NCBI GenBank assembly: GCA_011526395.1
Contig: WTHW01000153.1
Span: forward strand, 1-14,152
Reading direction: 5' to 3'
Source of the DNA: Alphaproteobacteria bacterium
GTDB lineage: Bacteria; Pseudomonadota; Alphaproteobacteria; Puniceispirillales; Puniceispirillaceae
DNA: 14,152 nt
Under the pieces are notes generated by a model that made no database searches, was not told where the DNA came from, and saw nothing but the letters and a program-made list of their open reading frames with translations. Made by a program: the position numbers and the translations under genes. This document shows, one piece after another, positions 5,727 through 13,334 of the stretch (positions are counted from its first letter, which is position 1; every line of letters starts with the position of its first letter).

Positions 5727-7334
5727 TTGGTGCCTATCATATCAATAAATCGCTGGACCATACTCCAAGCTGGCTTATGTTTGGCTCTGCTTAGCCCGAT
5801 TGCGATGATTTTATGGGTGGCGTTCCAGCCATCACCGCCTCTACTTGGTCATCTTATCGAGACGGTGTTGGGACGCTATCTTGCCAATACCCTTATTTTG
5901 ATGATTGGCGTTGGCGCATTGGCAAGCTTATTTGGCATTACCTCTGCATGGGTCGTCAGCCGCTACGAATTTAAAGGGCGCGTCATCTTCAGCTGGCTTC
6001 TTGTTCTACCTGCCGCGATGCCAGCCTATATCATCGCCTATGCTTACACAGATTTCTTAGAATATGCTGGGCCAGTGCAAACCATCTTGCGCGATTTATT
6101 GGGCGCAAGCTCACGCCGTGATTACTGGTTTTTTGAAATCAGATCTATCGGCGGTGCTATCATGATGATGGGCGCTGTCCTATATCCTTATATTTACATC
6201 ATGGCGCGCACAGCCTTCTCGCAGACATCACGCGCGCTTTTTGAGGCGGCAACCATTTCAGGGCGCAATTTATTCTTTCATGTGGGCTTGCCATTGGCGC
6301 GGCCTGCGATCATTGCGGGCCTCTCTCTTGTCTTAATGGAAGTGATTGCTGATTTTGGCACGGTGGAATATTTCGCGGTTGAAACGCTGACATTGGGCAT
6401 TTTCAATGTGTGGCTGGGGATGAATAATATGCCAGCCGCCGCCCAATTATCGCTTATTGCTTTGATTGTGATTTTGGCATTGCTCGGCATCGAAGCCTAT
6501 GCCAGATCGCGCCGTTCGTTTCAAAATCTATCAAATGCACGGCGCGGTGTACCTCGTATTCACGCACAATCCGGCCAGCTTCCTCTCATTTATGTGACCT
6601 GCGCTTTGCCTGTGAGCATCGGCTTTGTCATCCCTGTTGGGATATTGCTGTCATTTCTAGGGGGCGGGATTGCCTCTGATGTGCGCGATAGCTTCTCATC
6701 TCTTATCGGCAATAATTTTAAAGTCGCTCTTCTTGCCGCCGCTGGCATATTGCTTGTCTCAACCATCATCGGGCTGTTATCTCATTACAAGCTAGGGCGC
6801 AAATCACGTATGCTCGCTCTTGTCGCCTCAACAGGCTATGCCTTTCCCGGCACAATTTTGGCGATTGGTGTTTTGGGTCTGATGGGGCTTTTGAATAAGG
6901 GTGCATTCGCACTTGGCCTGCCTTATCTCAGCGGCGGTATCCTTGCCCTTGTCATCGGCTATATGGTGCGCTTTCAGGCTGTTGGTTATGGCGCTGTGCA
7001 AACAGGGATTGGCCGCGTCCCCCGCCATGTGTTCGAGGCAAGCCTAACATTGGGCAAATCATTTACCTCCAGCTTAAAACTTGTGGTATTGCCGATTATC
7101 TCACCATCTATTGGCGCTGGCTTACTTCTTGTATTTGTGGATGTGATGAAAGAGTTGCCAATGACCTTGTTATTGCGTCCGTTTAATTTTGATACCTTTG
7201 CCACCTTCACCTATCAATATGCCAAGGACGAGATGATAGAAAAGGCAGCCGCACCAGCACTTCTGATCGTGCTGGCGGGTCTTATTCCTGTGATTTTATT
7301 GAATTACTCTTTGGTAAGACGCCAAAAAAAATAG
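5727..7334 (+). CDS. Ferric iron ABC transporter permease, two fused membrane domains (FbpB/SfuB type)
   Basis: The product is a 535-residue, very hydrophobic protein with two tandem MetI-like permease domains, roughly residues 50-255 and 330-525, and about twelve likely membrane helices. Each half carries an EAA loop that contacts the ATPase. The first is FEAATISGRN...LPLARPAIIAG (about 172-198), followed by MEVIADFGTVEYF. The second is FEASLTLGKS...LPIISPSIGAG (about 436-465), followed by MKELPMTLLLRPFNFDTFA. The ADFGT and KELPMTLLLRP wording is characteristic of Fe(III) transporters. Only TTG (5727) and GTG (5730) starts are available before the first helix, because a TAA sits at 5718-5720. 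AAGGG at 5711 is the nearest Shine-Dalgarno. The binding protein and ATPase genes are not adjacent, so this permease gene stands alone. The gene ends back to back with the convergent gene. Substrate is inferred from family motifs. Confidence 0.88.
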   Translation: MVPIISINRWTILQAGLCLALLSPIAMILWVAFQPSPPLLGHLIETVLGRYLANTLILMIGVGALASLFGITSAWVVSRYEFKGRVIFSWLLVLPAAMPAYIIAYAYTDFLEYAGPVQTILRDLLGASSRRDYWFFEIRSIGGAIMMMGAVLYPYIYIMARTAFSQTSRALFEAATISGRNLFFHVGLPLARPAIIAGLSLVLMEVIADFGTVEYFAVETLTLGIFNVWLGMNNMPAAAQLSLIALIVILALLGIEAYARSRRSFQNLSNARRGVPRIHAQSGQLPLIYVTCALPVSIGFVIPVGILLSFLGGGIASDVRDSFSSLIGNNFKVALLAAAGILLVSTIIGLLSHYKLGRKSRMLALVASTGYAFPGTILAIGVLGLMGLLNKGAFALGLPYLSGGILALVIGYMVRFQAVGYGAVQTGIGRVPRHVFEASLTLGKSFTSSLKLVVLPIISPSIGAGLLLVFVDVMKELPMTLLLRPFNFDTFATFTYQYAKDEMIEKAAAPALLIVLAGLIPVILLNYSLVRRQKK

Positions 7335-8459
7335 CTAGCTGATTTTGGCAGCCCCTTGCGCTAAACTGCCAAGCTTGGCATAGGCGATATCAGGGTCAAC
7401 TGCGCCATATCCAGCAAAGGTGCCAAAGCCGCAATCAGAACCTGCAATCACACGCTCAGCGCCCACAATATCAACAAAGCGCGCGATGCGTTGTGCCACT
7501 AGCTCTGGATGCTCAACGAAATTTGTAGTGCTATCAATTACACCGGGTACCAAAATCTTATCTTCTGGTATTTCTGATTTGCGTGCTTCAAACACAGACC
7601 ATTCATGCGCATGGCGCGGGTTTGATGTTTCAAACAAAACATACCCTGCATGTGTACTCATCAATGTGTTGAACATTTTATCCATCGAGATATCACATGT
7701 ATGAGGGCCTTCATAATTCCCCCAACAAATATGCACTCTGATTTTATCTTTTGGCAGGCCGTCAAGCGCCGTGTTCAGAGCGTCTACATGCATATCTGCA
7801 ATTTTGATAAATTCATCATCTGACAGATCAGTGAATAACATATGACGTGATAATGCCAAATCAGGGCAATCAAGTTGCAGATCAAGCCCAGCATCAATAA
7901 TGGTGCGATATTCCTCGCGCATCACCTCTGCTAGCGCGTGCAAATAAGCCTCTCTTGTTGGATAGAAATCATTTGCCAAAAACAATGATATCACACCCGG
8001 CGAGGCGGCATTCATAAAGCCTCTTTTTGCGCCATGATTTGCCATAGCATTTTTTAAATTCGCAATATCTTTATGCAAATCAGATTGGTCTTTGACTGTC
8101 ACTTCGGATGTGCACATGGGGCGTGCATAAGTGGGCGTACCACCTGAATCAGCCTGTCTTTGCAAAAAGCTTGGAAAGGCCAGCAAATCAGCTGGGGCAT
8201 TACGCGGGCTATCACCTGAAAAGCCTGTATATCTGTCCTTCACATAAGTTGCATAAGAGATTTTTGACGTCTCTCCATCAGAGACAATATCAATGCCAGC
8301 TTCTACTTGCTTTTTTACTGTGGCATCCACATGCGCGCTCATCGCTGCATCAAAGGCGGCCTTATCATAATCCTTGCCATGTTCTCTTGCGAAGATGAAA
8401 TCAACGACTTCTTGATCTCGTGGCAGTGAGCCAACATGTGTTGTTGCAATTTTAGTCAT
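7335..8459 (-). CDS. MetE C-terminal-like zinc methyl/alkyl transferase (cobalamin-independent methionine synthase II family)
   Basis: The product has 374 residues, starting MTKIATTHVGSLPR, the conserved opening of this family. Upstream in-frame codons would lie inside the preceding gene, so the start at 8459 is preferred. It is a single barrel domain equal to the C-terminal half of MetE. The zinc ligands are visible: His243 and Cys245 (RVHICWGNYEGPH), Glu277 (VLFETSN) and Cys343 (GSDCGFGTF). An acidic LQLDCPDLA (195-203) lines the substrate side. Enzymes of this fold activate a thiol on zinc and alkylate it, as in homocysteine methylation or epoxide transfer to coenzyme M. As the last gene of a catabolic operon it is unlikely to be the housekeeping methionine synthase. 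It may instead move a methyl or alkyl group from the operon's substrate to a thiol. It lies 19 bases after the bicupin gene. Confidence 0.8.
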   Translation of the reverse strand: MTKIATTHVGSLPRDQEVVDFIFAREHGKDYDKAAFDAAMSAHVDATVKKQVEAGIDIVSDGETSKISYATYVKDRYTGFSGDSPRNAPADLLAFPSFLQRQADSGGTPTYARPMCTSEVTVKDQSDLHKDIANLKNAMANHGAKRGFMNAASPGVISLFLANDFYPTREAYLHALAEVMREEYRTIIDAGLDLQLDCPDLALSRHMLFTDLSDDEFIKIADMHVDALNTALDGLPKDKIRVHICWGNYEGPHTCDISMDKMFNTLMSTHAGYVLFETSNPRHAHEWSVFEARKSEIPEDKILVPGVIDSTTNFVEHPELVAQRIARFVDIVGAERVIAGSDCGFGTFAGYGAVDPDIAYAKLGSLAQGAAKIS

Positions 8460-8478
8460 CGTCAAAGGAGCCTTTCTT

Positions 8479-9459
8479 CTAGCTTGTCGCCAACTCTGTC
8501 CATGTTGGGCCGGCCTCATCATCATTTGACCATACGCGATATAAAGATGCCGCACCAGACATAGCAGGCTTTATCGCATGAGATAATTTTGGCGGGATAG
8601 CGGCCACATCACCAGGCGCTAATGTTGTCTCGCCGCCGTCATATGACAGATGCCAATGGCCTTCTAGCACCATCAAAATCTCATGTGCCTCAGATTGATA
8701 GGCCTCATCACTTACCGAATCTCGCGCTAAAAACTCAACCGCAAAGCCGGGTCTATCACGCAAGCGGCCAGTGGGCGATATCACATCTGCTGGCTTACCT
8801 TTGGCATAGGCCAAAAGATCAAGATAACGAGCCACATAATGAGGGACAAATTCATCAACAGATGGCTCTTTAATCCGGGCAAGGGCCTCTTCATCCATCA
8901 ATGGCATCGGGGCGACGCCGTCCGGTAAAGATTGTCCTTTTTTGCTGTCATAAAGAACACCATTTTCACCCAATATCAGCCCATGATCACGGGCATCTTC
9001 GATAACTTCAGGCGCCCATAATACGCCGCCACCAGCATCATCACCGCCCAAGATGGCCATGATCATCCCGTAATCTGTGCCAATATTCTCAAAGCCTCTG
9101 AACACACCTGTTGGGATATTGATGATATCACCTTTGGTCAGCGTGACTTCACCAGCATCCCCATAACGCCCCCAAAAGAAACGCCATGTGCCAGACAGAA
9201 CGAAAAATACTTCTGCTGTGCGATGTGTATGAAGCGAGTTACGACAAAAAGGAGGCTGTCCTGCCGCCCCGATATTAAAGCCGGGCGTGTCTTTGATATG
9301 GACATGTTGATCAGCCGCCTCAGAGACACCGCCGCCAATGATGGTGAAATTTTCCTTGCGATCAGATCCCGGCGTATGGGCGTCAATAAAGGCTGTGCGG
9401 CATGGCACCAAATCGCCATAGCGCACGATACGTTTTTCCATCTCTTGTGGTGTCATCAT
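8479..9459 (-). CDS. Bicupin protein of unknown function
   Basis: The product has 326 residues with two cupin barrels. In the first, LHTHRTAEVFFVLSG gives ligands His77, His79 and Glu83, but the second cupin motif (IPTGVFRGFEN) has Arg121 where the fourth ligand histidine normally sits. In the second, SEAHEILMVLEG keeps the glutamate (260) but has no HxH pair, while IPPKLSHA keeps His294. The halves are thus complementary in what they lack, and only the N-terminal site looks able to hold a metal. Bicupins include dioxygenases, decarboxylases and isomerases, and I cannot choose among them. Of the tandem starts, ATG 9459 is preferred because it is about 5 bases from a G-rich GGGGGA. GTG 9462 and ATG 9456 are possible. 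It sits between the second SnoaL gene (32-base gap) and the MetE-like gene. Confidence 0.78.
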   Translation of the reverse strand: MMTPQEMEKRIVRYGDLVPCRTAFIDAHTPGSDRKENFTIIGGGVSEAADQHVHIKDTPGFNIGAAGQPPFCRNSLHTHRTAEVFFVLSGTWRFFWGRYGDAGEVTLTKGDIINIPTGVFRGFENIGTDYGMIMAILGGDDAGGGVLWAPEVIEDARDHGLILGENGVLYDSKKGQSLPDGVAPMPLMDEEALARIKEPSVDEFVPHYVARYLDLLAYAKGKPADVISPTGRLRDRPGFAVEFLARDSVSDEAYQSEAHEILMVLEGHWHLSYDGGETTLAPGDVAAIPPKLSHAIKPAMSGAASLYRVWSNDDEAGPTWTELATS

Positions 9460-9491
9460 CACTTTCCCCCTTTATGATTGATGTAGTCCAG

Positions 9492-10460
9492 CTAGCCAGT
9501 GGCAAGTGCGATTTGCTTCCACACAGCTGTCTCATCAAACAAGACATATTCACGGCGCAGACCCCATGGGCCAAACTCAGCATGACAGGCACCCATAATA
9601 TGGACCTCTGCCCCTGTTGGCGCGCCAAAGCTGCCCCAACCATCATGCTTACCAGTGAGCGAGAAGCGCAACGCCGCACGTGGTGCCATCATTGGGTCGT
9701 CTCTGCCAATCTGATGGTGGATTTCAAACTTCGCTGATGGGAAGCTTGCCCGTAATCCCATCCAAAACTGGTCAGCAAAATCATGGCTATAGCCTGTCAT
9801 GCCGCCTGCATATTCTAGCTGGCACGCTCTATCATAAGATGACGGGATAGCTGCCATATCTGCGCCCATAATGCGGGTTAAGATATCTGCATATTGCGCG
9901 CCATATTCATTATCATTGCCTTTGCCTTTATAAGGGCCGACCTTATCATCTTTTGGATGGAACGGATGGCTTGCCTTTTCTGCGCCACCTTCTTTTTCAA
10001 TCATCTCTCTTGCATAGGCTAGCGGCTCATATCCTAATTGGCGGACAATCGCCCCTTGGTCTCTAATCAGCCATTCATCATCAATCGCATTATTTTTGGC
10101 ATGGCAATCTGCGATGATACGATATTGTAATTTCTTACCGGTTGCTTTGCCATAGACACCATCGCCACTATGTGTCGCTGTGCTGATAATACGATGCGAT
10201 GATAACATGCCCTCTTCAGGCGTGCCTGACCAAATCACATCTTCCCCAAATAAGCATCTATCAGGAAACTCAGATAAAGTTGCCATTGTGGCGGCGATCA
10301 CACCCTGATTGCCGATGACAATTGATGCAGGGGACCTTACCACAATATCTTCTGCATAATAATGATGCAAAGTGGCAATTTTTCTATCTTCCCAAATTTC
10401 CTTGGTGATACCAAGAATATAGTCAGGAAAATCTTTAAATTTAGGATCGAAACCTTTCAT
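9492..10460 (-). CDS. Double SnoaL-like (NTF2-fold) protein, second copy in the operon
   Basis: The product has 322 residues forming two NTF2-like domains, about 10-150 and 187-318. Domain one includes ITKEIWEDRKIATLHHYYAE and VRSPASIVIGNQGVIAATMA, the pattern of the SnoaL-like polyketide cyclase group. Domain two includes FADQFWMGLRASFPSAKFEI and RAALRFSLTGKHDGWGSFG. No signal peptide or membrane segment is seen. SnoaL-fold proteins catalyse aldol cyclisation, dehydration, isomerisation or hydrolysis on small acids and esters. The actual reaction here is unknown. It is clearly different in sequence from the other double-SnoaL protein of the operon, so the two are probably not redundant. It follows the LacI-type gene by 27 bases, with a purine-rich AAGAGAG ahead of the ATG. 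Confidence 0.75.
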   Translation of the reverse strand: MKGFDPKFKDFPDYILGITKEIWEDRKIATLHHYYAEDIVVRSPASIVIGNQGVIAATMATLSEFPDRCLFGEDVIWSGTPEEGMLSSHRIISTATHSGDGVYGKATGKKLQYRIIADCHAKNNAIDDEWLIRDQGAIVRQLGYEPLAYAREMIEKEGGAEKASHPFHPKDDKVGPYKGKGNDNEYGAQYADILTRIMGADMAAIPSSYDRACQLEYAGGMTGYSHDFADQFWMGLRASFPSAKFEIHHQIGRDDPMMAPRAALRFSLTGKHDGWGSFGAPTGAEVHIMGACHAEFGPWGLRREYVLFDETAVWKQIALATG

Positions 10461-10487
10461 ATCATGCTCTCTTATCTTGCGTTTTTG

Positions 10488-11489
10488 TTATCTTGTTGAG
10501 CCGCGAAGTATCATCGGGCTTGGCAGTGAAACATGTTCTGGTGTGGCATCTGCCTCTTCGATTTGTTTAATCAAAGTTCTAATGGTTGATGCGACCATCT
10601 CATTGGCTGGCTGGCGCAAGGTCGTCAAATTATAGGCAGGCCAGCTTGCAGGCGGCACATCATCATACCCTATCACAGCGACATCTTGGGGAATGGATAG
10701 CCCATATTCGTTGCGCATTACATCCATTACAGCGAAGGCCATATGATCATTGGCAATAAACACAGCATCAGGATAATCTGTGCCACCAAACATCTGGCGC
10801 GCGGCCTCTTGTGATTGTGCCATATCATAATTACCAATCGCATAGGCATCAATTTCGCGCCCATGCGCTGCTAGCCCTGCGCGAAACCCAGCTTCGCGAT
10901 CACGTTGTGTTGAGGCACCATCCCAGCCAGCGATATAGCCAATTTTCTTGTGATTTGCGCGGATGAAAAATTCAGCCGCATCATAGCCACCTTGAAAATT
11001 ATCAGATGTAATGCTTGACGATCTGCCACTTTCATCTGTGCGGTTGAACATCACAATCGGTATGCCAGCATCATGACATTGGCTTGCCAAATCAGACGAG
11101 ATAGACACAGAGGCTGTCACAATCCCATCGACCTGATAATCTAGGATTTCCTGCAAGACATTATCAATATTCTTCTCTTTTTGAGAGGCAAGGAATATCA
11201 GCACGTGATATCCTTTTTTCTGCAATTCACGAGATAATATCTCAAGCGCTGTTGGGTAAAAATAATTATCCAAATAGGCGACCAGCAAGCCGATAATCCG
11301 GCTTTTGCCTGTGATCAGCGTGCGCGCCAACTGGTTCGGGCGATATCCAAGCTTATCAGCTGCTTGTTGTACCTTATCAATTGTCTTTTGCGATGCAGAG
11401 CCTGATTTTGAAAAGACGCGGCTCACCGCTGACTGGCTCACGCCAGCTTCTTTTGCAACATCAATTGAGGTAACTCTGTCTTGGCGCAT
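10488..11489 (-). CDS. LacI-family transcriptional repressor
   Basis: The product has 333 residues. The N-terminal helix-turn-helix (about 7-27, TSIDVAKEAGVSQSAVSRVF) is followed by the hinge GYRPNQLARTLITGKS (48-63). A periplasmic-binding-protein-like sensor then covers the rest, with IIGLLVAYLDNYFYP, IGYIAGWDGASTQRDREAGF, DAVFIANDHMAFAVMDVM and VAVIGYDDVPPAS. LacI-type sensors usually bind sugars, polyols or related small hydrophilic compounds. The inducer here is probably the operon's substrate or an early product. The gene starts 2 bases after the stop of the dehydrogenase gene, so it is co-transcribed and probably translationally coupled. This suggests autoregulation of the whole operon. 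I see no operator in the window, and the main promoter should lie upstream of the HisD-like gene beyond the right edge. Confidence 0.93.
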   Translation of the reverse strand: MRQDRVTSIDVAKEAGVSQSAVSRVFSKSGSASQKTIDKVQQAADKLGYRPNQLARTLITGKSRIIGLLVAYLDNYFYPTALEILSRELQKKGYHVLIFLASQKEKNIDNVLQEILDYQVDGIVTASVSISSDLASQCHDAGIPIVMFNRTDESGRSSSITSDNFQGGYDAAEFFIRANHKKIGYIAGWDGASTQRDREAGFRAGLAAHGREIDAYAIGNYDMAQSQEAARQMFGGTDYPDAVFIANDHMAFAVMDVMRNEYGLSIPQDVAVIGYDDVPPASWPAYNLTTLRQPANEMVASTIRTLIKQIEEADATPEHVSLPSPMILRGSTR

Positions 11490-11491
11490 GG

Positions 11492-12259
11492 CTAATCTGC
11501 AGTCCAGCCCCCATCAACCAAAATCGAGGTGCCCGTGACCATACGGCTTGCGTCTGATGCCAAATATAAGGTTGCCCCCATAATATCTTCGATATTGGCC
11601 ACTTCCCCTAATTTGATTTTATCCAAGATCCATTTTGCACGTTCTGGATTGGCAAAGGTCGGGGCTGTCAGCGCTGTGCGCACAAAGGTTGGCGCAATGG
11701 TATTGACCCTAATTTTATGGGGGCCCCATTCGATAGCCATAGCTTTGGTAAAGCCTTCCACCCCAAATTTCGTGGCGCAATAGACAGATCTATCAATACC
11801 GCCCACATGACCCATCTGTGATGACATGGTGATAAAGCTGCCTGTCTTGCCAGCCTCTACCAGCTGTTTTGCGGCATTCACCAACAACATATAAGCGCCT
11901 GTCAAATTGATCCCAACCACCATTTCCACTTCTTCTTTGACAGACTCCAACGCTGGCTTATGGCGCGCGAGACCAGCACAATTCACAATGATATCATACG
12001 GGCCTGTCTCATCAAGCGCTGCTTTGGTGCCATCAATATCAGCGATATCCATCACAAGAGCGCTTGCCTGATAGCCAGCCTTTGTGATGGCCTGGGCAGC
12101 CTCATCAAGTGATTGCTTTGTGCGACCTGCCACAACCACCTCAGCGCCTGCCTCAGCAAGGGCGCAGGCACAGCCAAAGCCAATACCACCGCCGCCACCT
12201 GGCACTAAGGCCTTCTTGCCAGCAAGATTAAAAGAAGGAGTGTTTAGCATATCGCTCAT
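11492..12259 (-). CDS. Short-chain dehydrogenase/reductase (classical SDR)
   Basis: The product has 255 residues, the classical SDR length. Seen: the cofactor-binding glycine motif PGGGGGIGFG (20-29), Arg46 after the second strand (VVAGRTKQSL) suggesting NADP(H), the NCAG motif (93-96), structural Asn118, the catalytic Ser146/147, Tyr160 and Lys164 (MSSQMGHVGG...SVYCATK), and a C-terminal SILVDGGWTAD. The protein is cytoplasmic and would interconvert a secondary alcohol and a ketone. In this operon it probably works beside the HisD-like enzyme on the same carbon skeleton. In DHPS-degrading bacteria HpsN is also accompanied by SDR enzymes (HpsO, HpsP). I do not claim orthology. The gene lies 22 bases after the first SnoaL gene and 2 bases before the LacI gene. 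Confidence 0.93.
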   Translation of the reverse strand: MSDMLNTPSFNLAGKKALVPGGGGGIGFGCACALAEAGAEVVVAGRTKQSLDEAAQAITKAGYQASALVMDIADIDGTKAALDETGPYDIIVNCAGLARHKPALESVKEEVEMVVGINLTGAYMLLVNAAKQLVEAGKTGSFITMSSQMGHVGGIDRSVYCATKFGVEGFTKAMAIEWGPHKIRVNTIAPTFVRTALTAPTFANPERAKWILDKIKLGEVANIEDIMGATLYLASDASRMVTGTSILVDGGWTAD

Positions 12260-12281
12260 AAGGGTTGCTCTTTTCTATAGT

Positions 12282-13334
12282 CTAATCAGATATCAGAGGG
12301 CTGTAGGCCTTCATGCCGTAACGAGCCTTATTGAATTCTTTCATGCGTTTAAACACATCAACACCAAGCTGATCATATACATGAAGCAAATCAACAGTGA
12401 CCCAGTTTTCGCGGATTTTGCCATTTTCAAGACGCCAGAAATCAAGAGATCTCATCTCTAGCTTCTGATTGCTTGGCGCCAATCCAAGCCAGCCATCATG
12501 TGTTAATGTCTGCAACATATTCGGCCAGCCTGTGACAGCGGCATAATCATTATCACCAAAGAAGTGATAGGTGATATCAGCCACATAAGCGCCTCTATCA
12601 GGCATACCGCCCAAGAATGGCATTTGATGCCAATGACGGAATCCCGAAATGCCGCGTCCTGTGCCAATACCAGCCGGGCCATACCAGCTCATTTTTTCAT
12701 GCCAGAAACGTGGCATTTCCATCACCTCAGCACCGCCTTGGCTTGGATGCTTTTTCATGAAATTCAGCATCTCAACAATATGCTGGCATGATATCTCGCT
12801 TTTGGCTTCATCACGCGCACCAATGGCCAATCCATCTTGGCTTGCAGGGCCGGGGATACACCATTCTCTGCCCAATGATGGCACCATTGGCCAAGCGCCT
12901 GCTTGCATCATTAATTCAGGGATATCCCAAATCGCCTGCATCTCAACAATCTTATCATTTTCAAACTGATAAAATTCATGAAACCGCATATGTGCCATAT
13001 GACCTGTTGGCGGAATATCAAGATAGGGCTCTGCAAAGACGCCCATAAAATTACCACCACAGCCGACCCAGTCACCGCCATGTTCTGTGCGCCCAGCCAT
13101 GACGATGAAATCACGTCTTTCACAATCAGGCAGTGCGGCAAATAGCGGCTCTATCACAGCCTCGAAAAAAGCTTGCGGGCCTGTCAAATCGCCAAAGGGA
13201 TGACACATATGAAACACACAATCGCTTGCAAATAGCTTGTCCATTTCACGGCGCAAGCCTGCAAGGTCGCCGTCATAAAAAGCAGATCTGAAAGGCGCGA
13301 TAAGTGCTTTATGATGGGCGTGGATATCAGTCAT
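12282..13334 (-). CDS. Double SnoaL-like (NTF2-fold) protein, ester-cyclase-like, first copy in the operon
   Basis: The product has 350 residues when started at MTDIHAHHKAL. This ATG overlaps the stop of the upstream gene as TAATG, and an earlier start would run into that gene. There are two SnoaL-like domains. The first, about 10-150, has the hallmark PPTGHMAHMRFHEFYQFEN (109-127) continuing to AIWDIPELMMQAGAWP (134-149). The second, about 185-335, has the parallel SLDFWRLENGKIRENW (296-311) and VDLLHVYDQLG (314-324). Asp137 and Asp315 occupy the place of the acid/base residue of SnoaL-type enzymes. The hallmark resembles proteins annotated as predicted ester cyclases. The fold suggests hydrolysis, dehydration or cyclisation of a small substrate. 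Coupling to the HisD-like gene suggests it acts directly before or after that oxidation. Specific function unknown. Confidence 0.82.
   Translation of the reverse strand: MTDIHAHHKALIAPFRSAFYDGDLAGLRREMDKLFASDCVFHMCHPFGDLTGPQAFFEAVIEPLFAALPDCERRDFIVMAGRTEHGGDWVGCGGNFMGVFAEPYLDIPPTGHMAHMRFHEFYQFENDKIVEMQAIWDIPELMMQAGAWPMVPSLGREWCIPGPASQDGLAIGARDEAKSEISCQHIVEMLNFMKKHPSQGGAEVMEMPRFWHEKMSWYGPAGIGTGRGISGFRHWHQMPFLGGMPDRGAYVADITYHFFGDNDYAAVTGWPNMLQTLTHDGWLGLAPSNQKLEMRSLDFWRLENGKIRENWVTVDLLHVYDQLGVDVFKRMKEFNKARYGMKAYSPLISD

Noticed and set aside
8460..8555. N-terminal extension of the MetE-like protein back to base 8555
   Set aside because: It would lie inside the bicupin gene. The conserved family opening TTHVGSLPR begins at the ATG at 8459, which follows the bicupin stop by 19 bases.
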